Origin: Desertivirga xinjiangensis | GTDB lineage: Bacteria; Bacteroidota; Bacteroidia; Sphingobacteriales; Sphingobacteriaceae | NCBI RefSeq assembly: GCF_024436435.1 | Contig: NZ_JAFMZP010000003.1 | Location: 496,001-560,000 of the forward strand | Direction: 5' to 3' | DNA: 64,000 nucleotides | Part shown: in pieces, positions 33,722-43,836 of the stretch | Layout: each line of letters begins with the position of its first letter | Position numbering within the stretch: position 1 is the first letter of the stretch | The notes under the pieces: generated by a model | What the model was told of the DNA's origin: nothing | The model's database searches: none | The model's input: the letters and a program-made list of their open reading frames with translations, nothing else | Position numbers and translations under genes: made by a program

Positions 33722-36541
33722 GTGGAATCACCAAATAAAAAACTTTTTCTTCTTGATGGCATGGCATTGATGTACCGCGCGCATTTTGCCCTGAGTAAGA
33801 ATCCGCGTTTTACATCAAATGGAATTAATACCTCTGCGGTAATGGGTTTTACCAATACACTGCTTGAGATAATGAAAAAGGAAAATCCTTCACATTTAGC
33901 TGTAGTGTTTGATACCGATGCTCCAACTGAGCGCCATACCGATTTCACGGAATATAAAGCACACCGGCAGGCGATGCCTGAAGATCTTTCGGCTGCCATG
34001 CCCTATGTGGTTAAGGTGATAGAAGGTTTTAACATACCTGTAATTACATCCGATGGATATGAAGCCGATGACATCATCGGAACGTTGGCCAAAAAGGCCG
34101 AACAAGAGGGCTTTACTGTGTTTTGTATGACTCCAGATAAGGATTTTGCCCAGCTTGTGTCGGATAATATTTTTATCTATAAACCTTCCCGGATGGGGAA
34201 TGACATGGAGATCCTTGGAGTGCCGGAGGTGCTGGCCAAATGGGAGATCGAGCGGGTAGACCAGGTGATCGATATTTTGGGATTATGGGGCGATGCCGTC
34301 GATAACATTCCGGGCATCCCCGGAATTGGTGAGAAGACTGCCAAAAGCCTGATCAAACAATACGGTACCGTCGAAAACATTATAGCAAACAGCCATGAGC
34401 TGAAAGGTAAGATGCGCGAAAATGTAGAGGCTTATGCCGAGCAGGGAATAATTTCAAAGAAGCTGGCCACCATCCTCCTGGATGCGCCGGTAGAATTAGA
34501 TGTGGAAGCATTGCAGGTTATTCCGCCAAGCCGCGAAAAACTGGAACCTTTATTTCTGGAACTTGAGTTCAGGACAATTGGACGGCGTGTTTTTGGCGAT
34601 GACATTAGCGGCGGGGCCTCTCAGAGTACTTATGGCAAACAAACCGACTTGTTCGGACAACCTGTTGAACAAGCGGAAACGAAAAAGGAACCTTTTGCAG
34701 GATCTGTTACAGAACCTGCACCTCCCACAAAGAATATCCATAATACGCCTCACGTTTATCACTTGGTTGACACCAAAGAAAAACGTGCCGAGCTCATTGC
34801 TCTGCTTGAAAAGCAAGCAGCAATTTGTTTAGATACGGAAACGACTTGTATGGACGCCAATAATTGCGAGCTGGTTGGGATGTCCTTTGCTATTAAGGCC
34901 GGGGAAGCATGGTATGTACCGATGCCGGTACCACAGGACGAGTGTTGTGCGATTGTTGATGAATTCAAAGCTTTGCTAGAGAACCCGCAAATAGTAAAGA
35001 TTGGTCAAAACCTGAAATACGATATCCTGGTGTTGAACTGGTATAACATCCGGGTGCAAGGCGAATTGTTTGACACCATGCTGGCTCATTACCTTATTGA
35101 CCCGGATACCCGGCACAATATGGATATCCTTGCTGAGAACTTTTTGGGATATACCCCGGTAACAATTACTTCATTAATAGGAGCCAAGGGCAAGAATCAG
35201 CTGACTATGCGGGAGGCGGAGCTTGAGAAAGTGAAGGATTATGCTGCGGAGGATGCGGATATTACTCTCCAGTTAAAAGAAGTGTTCGTTCCCGCACTGG
35301 TTAAAGCCAATGCTGATAAGCTTGCAGGCGAGATTGAAAATCCTTTGATCTATGTACTTGCGGACATGGAAAGGGAAGGGGTAAAAATCGATAAGGAAGC
35401 CCTCGGGGAGTATTCAATTGAGATCGAAAAAGAGGTTAAGGTGCTGGAGCATACCATTTATGATAAAGCCGGTGTCAGATTTAATATTGCCTCTCCGAAG
35501 CAGTTAGGCGAGGTGCTTTTCGAAAAACTGCAGCTTGACCCTAAAGCAAAAAAAACAAAAACAGGTCAGTACCAGACCGGTGAAGACATACTAACAGCCC
35601 TTTCAGGCAAAAGTGACATTGTAAAAGATATTCTCGACTTCAGGCAATTGCAAAAGCTTAAGTCGACCTACGTTGATGCCTTGCCATTGCTGATCAATCC
35701 TAAAACAGGCCGGGTACATACTTCTTATAACCAAGCCGTAGCGGCTACCGGACGATTAAGTTCTAATAATCCTAACTTGCAGAATATCCCGATACGTACA
35801 GAAAGGGGTCGTGAGGTTCGAAGGGCATTTATCCCGCGAGCTGAGGGTCATGTTCTCCTTTCGGCGGATTACTCTCAGATAGAATTGAGGCTTATCGCTG
35901 AGATCAGCAAAGACGAAGCCATGATGGATGCCTTTTTGAAGGGACTGGACATTCATACGGCTACTGCCGCGAATGTGTATGGAATACCCCTGGATGAAGT
36001 AGATTCTACCATGCGCCGCAACGCTAAGGCGGTAAACTTCGGTATTATATACGGGCAATCGGCCTTCGGATTATCCCAGAGCCTGGGTATTCCGCGGAAA
36101 GAAGCATCCGAGATCATCGAGGAGTATTTCCGGAAGTATTCGGGAATCAAAACCTATATGAGCGATACTATGAACTTTGCCAGGGAGAATGGTTATGTGC
36201 AGACACTTATGGGCCGAAGAAGATATTTACGTGATATCAACTCTGCTAATGCAACTGTCCGGGGTTTCGCGGAGCGAAACGCTATTAACGCACCCATTCA
36301 GGGCTCGGCCGCTGATATGATTAAAATTGCGATGATTAATATTCACCGGGATTTTAGGGACCAGAACCTTATTTCGAAGATGACTATGCAGGTGCATGAC
36401 GAGTTGGTGTTCGATGTAATAGAGTCGGAAATTGATCAGGTGAAGGAAATTGTCCAGGCTCGAATGAAAAACGCGATCAAGACCGAAATTCCGATCGTCG
36501 TGGAAGTAGGGCAAGGCATAAACTGGCTTGAAGCACACTAA
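33722..36541 (+). CDS. polA: DNA polymerase I
   Basis: 939 residues, starting with GTG so that the usual KKLFLLDGMALMYRAHFAL opens the protein. The 5'-3' exonuclease domain comes first (YEADDIIGTLA, GDAVDNIPGIPGIGEKTA). The 3'-5' proofreading domain keeps its DxE motif (CLDTETTCMD) and YAAEDADITLQL. The polymerase domain has motif A SADYSQIELRL, motif B RRNAKAVNFGIIYG and motif C MQVHDELVFDV. All three activities look intact. It fills gaps in repair and replaces Okazaki primers. It follows the alkylation-repair genes and ends at a strong terminator. Confidence 0.97.
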   Translation: MESPNKKLFLLDGMALMYRAHFALSKNPRFTSNGINTSAVMGFTNTLLEIMKKENPSHLAVVFDTDAPTERHTDFTEYKAHRQAMPEDLSAAMPYVVKVIEGFNIPVITSDGYEADDIIGTLAKKAEQEGFTVFCMTPDKDFAQLVSDNIFIYKPSRMGNDMEILGVPEVLAKWEIERVDQVIDILGLWGDAVDNIPGIPGIGEKTAKSLIKQYGTVENIIANSHELKGKMRENVEAYAEQGIISKKLATILLDAPVELDVEALQVIPPSREKLEPLFLELEFRTIGRRVFGDDISGGASQSTYGKQTDLFGQPVEQAETKKEPFAGSVTEPAPPTKNIHNTPHVYHLVDTKEKRAELIALLEKQAAICLDTETTCMDANNCELVGMSFAIKAGEAWYVPMPVPQDECCAIVDEFKALLENPQIVKIGQNLKYDILVLNWYNIRVQGELFDTMLAHYLIDPDTRHNMDILAENFLGYTPVTITSLIGAKGKNQLTMREAELEKVKDYAAEDADITLQLKEVFVPALVKANADKLAGEIENPLIYVLADMEREGVKIDKEALGEYSIEIEKEVKVLEHTIYDKAGVRFNIASPKQLGEVLFEKLQLDPKAKKTKTGQYQTGEDILTALSGKSDIVKDILDFRQLQKLKSTYVDALPLLINPKTGRVHTSYNQAVAATGRLSSNNPNLQNIPIRTERGREVRRAFIPRAEGHVLLSADYSQIELRLIAEISKDEAMMDAFLKGLDIHTATAANVYGIPLDEVDSTMRRNAKAVNFGIIYGQSAFGLSQSLGIPRKEASEIIEEYFRKYSGIKTYMSDTMNFARENGYVQTLMGRRRYLRDINSANATVRGFAERNAINAPIQGSAADMIKIAMINIHRDFRDQNLISKMTMQVHDELVFDVIESEIDQVKEIVQARMKNAIKTEIPIVVEVGQGINWLEAH

Positions 36542-36607
36542 AGTCGCCGATTAATTAAAATTATCTCATTGGAAATGAGATGATACATCAATTATCGAAA
36601 AAAAGTT

Positions 36608-36640
36608 AAAACCCGTCAAAAAGTGACGGGTTTTGTTGTT
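36608..36640 (+). terminator. Rho-independent terminator of polA
   Basis: AAAACCCGTCA at 36608-36618 pairs perfectly with TGACGGGTTTT at 36624-36634 around a 5-base loop, followed by a T-rich tail. Confidence 0.9.
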
Positions 36641-36686
36641 TTCCCGAAATATTATTTCTTAACTTTCAAACCATCAAACAGACACA

Positions 36687-38102
36687 ATGAATGTAATTCA
36701 CCTCAGTGCGGAATGTTATCCTGTAGCAAAAGTTGGAGGCCTTGGCGACGTTGTTGCCGCCTTGCCAAAATACCAGCAACTTGCAGGAGAGTCCGCGATA
36801 GTTGTCTTGCCATATTATGACAGGAAATTTGTTCAGGAAAACAATTTTGATGTAATTCTGGAAGCGGAAATAACAATGGGCGGTACAATATTGCCGTTCC
36901 AGATTTTAAAAGAATCAACTGACAAGCTGGGTTTTCCATTACATCTCATAAGGATCCCCGGGCTTTTAGACCGTACGGAGATCTATTCATATCCTGATGA
37001 AACCGAACAGTTCATAGCTTTTCAACTGGCTTTCCTTGAGTGGCTCACTTATTTTGAGATACGTCCTGATATCATCCATTGTCATGACCATCATACCGGA
37101 CTGATCCCTTTTCTACTGAGTCATTCTATTAAGTACGGGCAGTTTGCCGATATCCCCACCGTATTGACCATTCATAATGCTCAGTATCAGGGTTGGATCG
37201 GCTGGGAGAAGTTTTATTACCTCCCGGAGATCGATCCAGCCAGCCTTGGTTTGCTTGAGTGGGGAGACTGTATAAATCCTCTTGCTTCTGCCGTGAAGTG
37301 TTGCTGGGCTTATACAGCAGTATCTCCTACCTATCTCCAGGAGTTGAGTTATCACGCTAACGGACTGGAGTCTTTATTTGCTGCCGAAAGCACTAAAGGG
37401 TTTGGAATCATTAACGGAATAGATACGGATATCTGGAATCCTGAAAGCGATCCGATGATTTCCGTAAATTATAACACACAAAATGTTGCCGAACGAAAAC
37501 AAGAGAACAAGAAATTGGTTTGTAAGGAGTTTGGTTTAAGTATTTCTAAACCTTTGGTTGCATTTATCGGACGGTTGGTTGGCGAGAAGGGTGCAGATCT
37601 GTTACCGGAGGCAATTACACGGGTGCTTACAGAGTTAAAAGGGGAACTTAATATAGTGATACTCGGTTCGGGTGATGGAGTGATTGAGGATGAGCTTGCA
37701 GGTATTTTGGAGTCTTTTAAGAAGGAATACAATGTATTTATCGGATACAACGAAGCATTGTCGCACCGGATCTATGCCGGCGCTGATTTTCTTTTAATGC
37801 CATCGCGGGTAGAACCTTGCGGGCTTAATCAACTCTACTCACTTAAGTATGGAACAATGCCTATTGTAAGAAGTACTGGGGGGTTGAAGGATACGGTTAT
37901 TGACATCACTGTTCCCGGGGGCTACGGTATCTGTTTTGACGAAGCTTCTGCAGATGATATTGTTACCGCTATTAAAAGAGCTGTTGAATTGTATAAAACC
38001 ACTGATGAATTGAATTTGTTACGTACGCAAATGATGACACTGGATTATTCCTGGAATCAATCTGCTAATCAATATATAGATCTTTATAACAGCCTTAAAT
38101 AA
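36687..38102 (+). CDS. glgA: Glycogen synthase (ADP-glucose, GT5)
   Basis: 471 residues. The ADP-glucose-binding KVGGLGDVV motif is at residues 15-23, and the GT-B C-terminal half carries FIGRLVGEKGADLL and MPSRVEPCGLNQLYSLKYGTMPIVRSTGGLKDTV. It extends alpha-1,4-glucan from ADP-glucose. It lies 6 bases ahead of glgC, which makes that substrate, so the two form a glycogen operon. The branching enzyme is not in the window. Confidence 0.94.
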   Translation: MNVIHLSAECYPVAKVGGLGDVVAALPKYQQLAGESAIVVLPYYDRKFVQENNFDVILEAEITMGGTILPFQILKESTDKLGFPLHLIRIPGLLDRTEIYSYPDETEQFIAFQLAFLEWLTYFEIRPDIIHCHDHHTGLIPFLLSHSIKYGQFADIPTVLTIHNAQYQGWIGWEKFYYLPEIDPASLGLLEWGDCINPLASAVKCCWAYTAVSPTYLQELSYHANGLESLFAAESTKGFGIINGIDTDIWNPESDPMISVNYNTQNVAERKQENKKLVCKEFGLSISKPLVAFIGRLVGEKGADLLPEAITRVLTELKGELNIVILGSGDGVIEDELAGILESFKKEYNVFIGYNEALSHRIYAGADFLLMPSRVEPCGLNQLYSLKYGTMPIVRSTGGLKDTVIDITVPGGYGICFDEASADDIVTAIKRAVELYKTTDELNLLRTQMMTLDYSWNQSANQYIDLYNSLK

Positions 38103-38108
38103 TAAAAT

Positions 38109-39368
38109 ATGTCCAATGTAATAGCCGTAATACTTGGAGGCGGCCAGGGTACCCGCCTTCATCCGTTAACTGCCACACGCTCGAAACCTGCTGTGCCGAT
38201 TGCAGGAAAATATCGCCTTGTTGATATTCCAATTTCAAACTGTTTAAATTCAGGGATCGACAGGATTTTTGTGTTAACTCAATTTAATTCAGCTTCGCTG
38301 AATAAGCATATTAAAAATACTTATCATTTTAACGTTTTCAGTCTGGGTTTCGTAGATATCCTGGCTGCAGAACAGACTCCAACTAACTCGGGCTGGTTCC
38401 AGGGAACAGCTGATGCGGTAAGGCAAAGCCTTCATCATATGACTCCCTTCGAATTTGATTATGTGCTCATCCTTTCCGGAGACCAGTTGTATCAGATGGA
38501 CTTTAATGATATGATTCAGAGACACATTGAAAGAGGAGCTGATATTTCGGTTGCAACGATTCCTGTGACGGCTCAAGACGTGCCTGGCTTCGGGATCATG
38601 AAAACCGATGAATCTGATAATATTACGGCATTTATTGAAAAACCTAAAAGTGACTTTGAAGAGTGGGCATCAGAAGTCAGTCCGCAGATGAAAGCACTGG
38701 GTAGGATTTACCAGGCGTCCATGGGGATTTATATTTTTAACCGAAGTGCTATTTATGATACACTGACCAATGATCCGCATACTGATTTTGGAAAGGAGAT
38801 TATCCCCGAGGCTATCAATAAAAGCAAAGTTGTAAGTTACCAGTATGAGGGTTACTGGACTGATATCGGAACGATTCCATCCTTCTTTGAGGCTAATATC
38901 GGTATCACGGATGATATTCCGCAGTTTAACATGTTTGATAAGAGAAGCATTTACTCGAGACCCAGAATGCTTCCGCCTTCAAAAATACAGGGCACTACGC
39001 TTGAGAAGACAGTTATCGCAGACGGATGTATTATTCAGGCAAGTAGAATTGAGCGGTCGGTAATTGGCATCCGGACAAGGATAGGCCGTGGCACAACGAT
39101 CGAATGCAGTTATATTATGGGTAGTGATTACTATCAAACGTTGGATCAACTAGAAGAAGCTAAAGCAAACGGGGCCCCGATAATGGGAGTCGGGGAAAGA
39201 TGCTATATAAAGAACGCGATCCTGGATAAGAACTGCCGTATAGGTAACGATGTACGTATAAACGGCGGGCCGCATCTAAAGGACGGCGATTATGAGAAAT
39301 ATACTGTTAGCAGTGGTATTGTAGTAATTAAGAAGTCGGCGGTACTTCCAAACGGGACAGTAATCTAG
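38109..39368 (+). CDS. glgC: Glucose-1-phosphate adenylyltransferase
   Basis: 419 residues. The nucleotidyltransferase motif GGGQGTRLHPLTATRSKPAVPIAGKYR is at residues 10-36, followed by the substrate segment FGIMKTDESDNITAFIEKP and a C-terminal left-handed beta-helix. It makes ADP-glucose from glucose-1-phosphate and ATP, the committed step of glycogen synthesis. Co-transcribed with glgA. A palindrome follows within 40 bases of the stop. Confidence 0.95.
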   Translation: MSNVIAVILGGGQGTRLHPLTATRSKPAVPIAGKYRLVDIPISNCLNSGIDRIFVLTQFNSASLNKHIKNTYHFNVFSLGFVDILAAEQTPTNSGWFQGTADAVRQSLHHMTPFEFDYVLILSGDQLYQMDFNDMIQRHIERGADISVATIPVTAQDVPGFGIMKTDESDNITAFIEKPKSDFEEWASEVSPQMKALGRIYQASMGIYIFNRSAIYDTLTNDPHTDFGKEIIPEAINKSKVVSYQYEGYWTDIGTIPSFFEANIGITDDIPQFNMFDKRSIYSRPRMLPPSKIQGTTLEKTVIADGCIIQASRIERSVIGIRTRIGRGTTIECSYIMGSDYYQTLDQLEEAKANGAPIMGVGERCYIKNAILDKNCRIGNDVRINGGPHLKDGDYEKYTVSSGIVVIKKSAVLPNGTVI

Positions 39369-39405
39369 CCGGATAGTAAGTTCAACGCAATTTGCACATT
39401 AACTA

Positions 39406-39430
39406 GGTAGAGATTTTTTAAATCTCTACC
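39406..39430. terminator. Shared terminator of glgC and the convergent hydrolase gene
   Basis: GGTAGAGATTT at 39406-39416 pairs with AAATCTCTACC at 39420-39430 around a 3-base loop. Its right arm overlaps the last codons of the minus-strand hydrolase, so coding sequence doubles as terminator stem. Confidence 0.7.
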
Positions 39431-40098
39431 GAAGAGCCAATATCAATAAGAGTTAACCGGAGCCCTGCATTGTCAAACTTTGCCAGGGCTTCGTTCTTAT
39501 CGATCTTAATATATCCAAAGGTATCATAATGCATTCCAATAATATTGGAACATTTAATAAATTTCGAAGCCATAATGGCATCCTCTATACCCATAGTAAA
39601 GTTATCGCCGATCGGCAAGAAAGCAGTGTCGAAATGATACATATCGCCGAATAACTTCATTTCCTGCATCAGGGCAGTATCTCCCGAGTAATAAAGTGTC
39701 TTATCCGCGGCTTCAATTATGAAGCCGGCAGCGGTGCCTCCGTACGTGCCATCGGGCAAAGAGTTGGAATGCGCTGCAAAAACCATTTTCACTTTACCAA
39801 AATCGAAGTTCCTTTGTCCTCCCAGATTCATGGGATGGCAGTTGGTCACGCCTTTATTGTTCAGCCAGATCATAATCTCAAAGGAGCATATCACAAGGGC
39901 CCCTGTACGCTTTGCAATGTCAACAAGATCAGCGGTATGATCCTCATGACCGTGCGATACAAGAATGAAGTCGGCTTCTATGCTGTTTACATCGATATCT
40001 TTTGCCAGTTCGTTTGGCGTAATGAAAGGATCGAAAAGTATTTTTTTACCTGCCGTTTCGAGTAAAAAGCAGGATTGACCGAAGTAAGTAAGATTCAT
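39418..40098 (-). CDS. Metal-dependent hydrolase, UPF0173 (metallo-beta-lactamase fold)
   Basis: 226 residues from the ATG at 40098, which gives the family start MNLTYFGQSCFLLE; an earlier in-frame Met (40119) would overlap the upstream gene. Metal ligands: SHGHEDHTAD (HxHxDH), the later AAHSNS histidine, and YSGDTALM. The fold is that of metallo-beta-lactamase, but members have no agreed physiological substrate. It starts 10 bases after ybaB. Confidence 0.9.
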   Translation of the reverse strand: MNLTYFGQSCFLLETAGKKILFDPFITPNELAKDIDVNSIEADFILVSHGHEDHTADLVDIAKRTGALVICSFEIMIWLNNKGVTNCHPMNLGGQRNFDFGKVKMVFAAHSNSLPDGTYGGTAAGFIIEAADKTLYYSGDTALMQEMKLFGDMYHFDTAFLPIGDNFTMGIEDAIMASKFIKCSNIIGMHYDTFGYIKIDKNEALAKFDNAGLRLTLIDIGSSVEI

Positions 40099-40108
40099 AC
40101 GGGTAGAA

Positions 40109-40414
40109 TTAACCTCCAAACAGATTTCCTAGATTTCCAAGCATCGACTGGCTGACTGCCTGCATTTCGGACTGGTGGACACTGTCGGCCTGACTAAGGG
40201 CTTTGTTAAGAGCAACAACAAGCAGCTCTTCGAGCTCTTCCTTATCGGCTTCCTTCAAAAAGATATCGTCAATTTCTACCGACGTTATGATCTTGTTTCC
40301 GGTAGCAGAAACTTTGATCTTTCCTCCTTCTGCCTCGCCTGTTACTGTGATAGTATCCAGCCGTTTCTTAATCTCATCAGCTTGTTGCTGAACCTGAAGT
40401 AGCTTATCGAACAT
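40109..40414 (-). CDS. YbaB/EbfC nucleoid-associated protein
   Basis: 101 residues, normal length. Family features: helical N-terminus (LLQVQQQADEIKKRLDTITVTGEAEGGKIKVSATGN) followed by a beta segment and a helical C-terminus ending LGNLFGG. EbfC dimers bind DNA with little sequence preference. In many bacteria the gene sits beside dnaX and recR; here it lies with a UPF0173 hydrolase instead. Confidence 0.92.
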   Translation of the reverse strand: MFDKLLQVQQQADEIKKRLDTITVTGEAEGGKIKVSATGNKIITSVEIDDIFLKEADKEELEELLVVALNKALSQADSVHQSEMQAVSQSMLGNLGNLFGG

Positions 40415-40457
40415 AATGAAGTTTTAAATAAATATAACAAGAGCTGAATATAAATGT

Positions 40458-40838
40458 TTATCGCGTGTTACGGATAATATCAGGGGATAAAGGTTTTGAA
40501 ATAAAACCGTGCACATATGCGTAAGACTGGGACCGCATGATGTCTTTTTCGTCAACAGAAGAACTTACAATATAAATTTTTATCGATTTAGAGAGGGCGT
40601 TTCTAAAGGTATCAAACTTCTCTAAGAAGTCCCAGCCGTCTACTACAGGCATATTGAGATCAAGTAGTATCACGTCGGGTAGAGCATCAGCAGCAGCTAT
40701 ATTTTGCTGAAGATATTCCAGTGCTTTGCCTGCTTCAGTATAACTCTTGAATTCGTCATAAATATTATGCTTTTCAATCATTATCTGCGCAATGCGCTGA
40801 TGTATGGGATCATCATCAATAATAAAAACTTTGCTCAT
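40458..40838 (-). CDS. Single-domain response regulator
   Basis: 126 residues, receiver only. Acidic triad IDDDP at the N-terminus, phospho-acceptor Asp in LLDLNMPVVDGWDF (near residue 60), Ser/Thr switch in IVSSSVDEKD and Lys in ISKPL. No kinase is adjacent. It ends shortly after the last helix begins (IIRNTR), slightly shorter than usual, but all functional residues are kept. Confidence 0.88.
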   Translation of the reverse strand: MSKVFIIDDDPIHQRIAQIMIEKHNIYDEFKSYTEAGKALEYLQQNIAAADALPDVILLDLNMPVVDGWDFLEKFDTFRNALSKSIKIYIVSSSVDEKDIMRSQSYAYVHGFISKPLSPDIIRNTR

Positions 40839-41015
40839 TACCAGTTAATACCTTTTTCTGTTGTGCGTAATATTTGCTTTATGGTTAAACAAAGCGATTT
40901 CATTGTATTCAAGTAAAAAAAACTAAGATATAACTAAATAAATCCGTTACAAATATGCATCATTGTGGTCACTTTTCAACAACATGTAGAATAAAAGACA
41001 AAATTTTCTACATAG

Positions 41016-42218
41016 TTAATCTTCTGAGGCATCTCCGGTTCCGGTATAGGCTGATTTGCGAACTACAGGCATTCCCACGATCTTAAATAGTTCATCTAAT
41101 TGGAGCAGGCTACCATTTGTTAAATTGGTTAATAACACAATTGTTACGTCACTTGTTAAATCTCTCAGATAAATGTGTCTAAAACCATGCCACCAGCCTG
41201 TATGATAGGCTATTTTATGGCCATCACCTTCAAATAAACGCCATCCGTATCCATAGTTAAAATGCCCCCTTAATAAAGGGTTCCGCCCTGTATAAGCGGA
41301 GTCCTGCCAGGCCTTGCTGAGTATTTTGTTCTTTTTAAGGGCATAGTCAAAGAGGTATAGATCCTGAACAGTACTATATACTCCTTTATCGCCAACAGGG
41401 CCATCCAGGAAATTTTGAACCACAGAATATCTCCATGTCCGGTCGTGGCCCACCACGTCAGTAGGGATCTTTTCGTATACGGCTTTCGAAAGTACAGCGG
41501 TATTTTTCATCCCGCCAGGCTCAAATATATTCTCTTTCATATATTCAGCATACGTTTTCCCTGTAACTTTTTCGATAATGGCCGCCAGGACCATATAATT
41601 CGAATTGTTATAATGGAACTTTCTGTTGGGTTGTGTATAAGGTGCCGGCTTACGTTCAGCAATGATCTTCATTACTTCCGCGTTGGTTATCCCTTTGCTC
41701 TGATTCCTTTTTTCTTTGCGCCAGATACCATCCACAAAATAAACATAGTTCATTAAGCCGGAACGATGCGCAAGTAATAATCTTACGGTAATCCCATCAT
41801 AAGGGAAGTCGGGAAAAAAATCTTTTACATTTTGGTCCAGTTTTAGCTTTCCCTGTTCTACCAACTGAAGGATAGCCACCCCCGTCATTGGCTTTGTGAT
41901 GGACGCGAGTTCAAACTTTGAATTTATGTGGAGGCTGTCGCGGTGCAGATAATCGGCCCAGCCAATAGCATTCTGATATAAGATCTTGCCTTTTTTTGCA
42001 ATCAGTACATTGCCGTTGAAACCTCTCTTTCTGTGAAGCTCTTTGATAAATGCATCTATTTTGGGATTTGCTTTCGCCGGGTTATATACTAATAAAAGGC
42101 TATCCGACTTATCGTCTTCAACGGTGCGTGTGTGGCTTTTTTTTTCGGCTGATGAACATGAACTAAAAAGTACGATTGCTAATAATATCCGGCTAACACT
42201 GAAACAAAATCTATACAT
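41016..42218 (-). CDS. Serine hydrolase lipoprotein, beta-lactamase/class C PBP-like
   Basis: 400 residues. Lipobox LFSSC at 18-21, then the serine beta-lactamase-like fold with SxxK at residues 106-109 (ASITKPMTG), a Tyr-containing second motif (FHYNNSNYMVLAAI) and HTGWWHGFR near the C-terminus for the third motif. Such proteins are usually peptidases or esterases rather than antibiotic-resistance enzymes. It is monocistronic. The substrate is unknown. Confidence 0.88.
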   Translation of the reverse strand: MYRFCFSVSRILLAIVLFSSCSSAEKKSHTRTVEDDKSDSLLLVYNPAKANPKIDAFIKELHRKRGFNGNVLIAKKGKILYQNAIGWADYLHRDSLHINSKFELASITKPMTGVAILQLVEQGKLKLDQNVKDFFPDFPYDGITVRLLLAHRSGLMNYVYFVDGIWRKEKRNQSKGITNAEVMKIIAERKPAPYTQPNRKFHYNNSNYMVLAAIIEKVTGKTYAEYMKENIFEPGGMKNTAVLSKAVYEKIPTDVVGHDRTWRYSVVQNFLDGPVGDKGVYSTVQDLYLFDYALKKNKILSKAWQDSAYTGRNPLLRGHFNYGYGWRLFEGDGHKIAYHTGWWHGFRHIYLRDLTSDVTIVLLTNLTNGSLLQLDELFKIVGMPVVRKSAYTGTGDASED

Positions 42219-42395
42219 ACAAATCTGATACCTTCGTTGAGGGGTGAAAAATAGAAAATATTACAAAAAGAGCGGCTAAAGAGTTTTAAACAAATACATA
42301 TCCTTTGAAAAATAATCTAGAAGCGCTAATTGTCATGGACTTAAAATTTTACCATTTGTTTAGCTGGAAAATGTAGGTCAAAAAGAAAAAATATC

Positions 42396-42403
42396 TAAGT
42401 TTG
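42396..42403 (+). promoter_or_regulatory. -7 element for fumC
   Basis: TAAGTTTG matches TAnnTTTG, 22 bases before the ATG, predicting a leader of about 15 bases. Confidence 0.45.
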
Positions 42404-42425
42404 CGGCAAAAATAATCCTAAAATC

Positions 42426-43823
42426 ATGACTTTCAGAATAGAACGTGATACGATGGGCGATGTGCAGGTTCCTGCAGAAAAATATTGGGGCGCCCAAACC
42501 GAACGCTCAAGAAACAATTTTAAAATCGGCCCTGAGGCTTCAATGCCAAAGGAGATCATTGAGGCATTTGCTTATCTAAAGAAAGCTGCTGCATACACTA
42601 ATACCGACTGCGGTGTTTTACCGGCAGAAAAACGTGACCTGATCTCGCAGGTTTGCGATGAAATATTAGAGGGTAAACTTGATGCCGAATTTCCTTTGGT
42701 TATCTGGCAGACAGGATCGGGTACTCAGTCGAACATGAATGTGAATGAGGTAGTGGCTAACCGCGCCCATGTTCTGCAGGGAAATACCTTAGGGGAAGGG
42801 AAAACTTTTATACATCCAAACGACGACGTAAATAAGTCGCAGTCGTCAAATGATACTTACCCAACTGCAATGCATATTGCGGCATACAAGATGGTTATTG
42901 AAGTAACTATTCCGGGTGTTGAGAAACTACGAGATACGTTACAAGCCAAGTCTGAGGCATTCAAAGATGTGGTTAAAATTGGTCGTACACACTTAATGGA
43001 TGCTACGCCTTTAACTTTAGGTCAGGAGTTTTCAGGTTATGTATCCCAGTTAAATCATGGTTTAAAGGCATTGCGTAATACCCTGGATCATTTGTCTGAG
43101 CTTGCTCTTGGCGGAACGGCTGTAGGTACAGGTATTAACACGCCGAAAGGCTATGATGTAAAGGTAGCCGAATATATTGCGAAGTTTACCGGATTGCCAT
43201 TCCGTACTGCAGAGAATAAATTTGAGGCGCTGGCTGCTCACGATGCAATGGTTGAGTCGCATGGTGCTTTAAAGCAATTAGCTGTATCATTAATGAAGAT
43301 AGGTAATGATATCCGTATGCTGGCTTCAGGTCCGCGTTCAGGTATTGGCGAGATCTTTATTCCGGAAAATGAGCCGGGTTCATCTATTATGCCTGGAAAA
43401 GTAAATCCCACACAAAATGAGGCTATCACCATGGTAGCTGCCCAGGTAATGGGTAATGATGTTACGGTTTCTATAGGTGGTTCAAATGGTCATTACGAGC
43501 TTAATGTATTTAAGCCTGTAATAGCCGCTAACTTTTTGCAGTCTGCAAGATTGATCGGTGATGCGTGTGTGTCGTTTAACGACCATTGCGCGATAGGTAT
43601 AGAGCCTAATTATGAAGGAATTAAAAAGCATGTAGATAACTCCTTAATGCTGGTTACTGCTTTGAATCCACACATAGGTTATGAGAATGCCGCTAAGATC
43701 GCCAAGAAGGCCCATAAAGAAAATAAATCGCTTCGTGAAGTGGCCATTGAGCTGGGCTTGCTCACCAATGAGCAGTTTGATCAGTGGGTGCGTCCTGAAG
43801 ATATGATCGGCGGTTTGAAATAA
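42426..43823 (+). CDS. fumC: Class II fumarate hydratase
   Basis: 465 residues. Superfamily signature [16 protein letters not shown], substrate-binding [24 protein letters not shown] and [20 protein letters not shown] are present. The oxygen-stable, iron-free TCA-cycle enzyme interconverts fumarate and malate. It is followed by a terminator-like structure that carries a repeat element inside its loop. Confidence 0.97.
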   Translation: MTFRIERDTMGDVQVPAEKYWGAQTERSRNNFKIGPEASMPKEIIEAFAYLKKAAAYTNTDCGVLPAEKRDLISQVCDEILEGKLDAEFPLVIWQTGSGTQSNMNVNEVVANRAHVLQGNTLGEGKTFIHPNDDVNKSQSSNDTYPTAMHIAAYKMVIEVTIPGVEKLRDTLQAKSEAFKDVVKIGRTHLMDATPLTLGQEFSGYVSQLNHGLKALRNTLDHLSELALGGTAVGTGINTPKGYDVKVAEYIAKFTGLPFRTAENKFEALAAHDAMVESHGALKQLAVSLMKIGNDIRMLASGPRSGIGEIFIPENEPGSSIMPGKVNPTQNEAITMVAAQVMGNDVTVSIGGSNGHYELNVFKPVIAANFLQSARLIGDACVSFNDHCAIGIEPNYEGIKKHVDNSLMLVTALNPHIGYENAAKIAKKAHKENKSLREVAIELGLLTNEQFDQWVRPEDMIGGLK

Positions 43824-43836
43824 TTTATAAAATGAA

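Noticed and set aside
41016-42218. Serine hydrolase as an antibiotic-resistance beta-lactamase
   Set aside because: The lipoprotein form, length and motif context fit the broad class C-like hydrolase family, with no feature specific to resistance enzymes.
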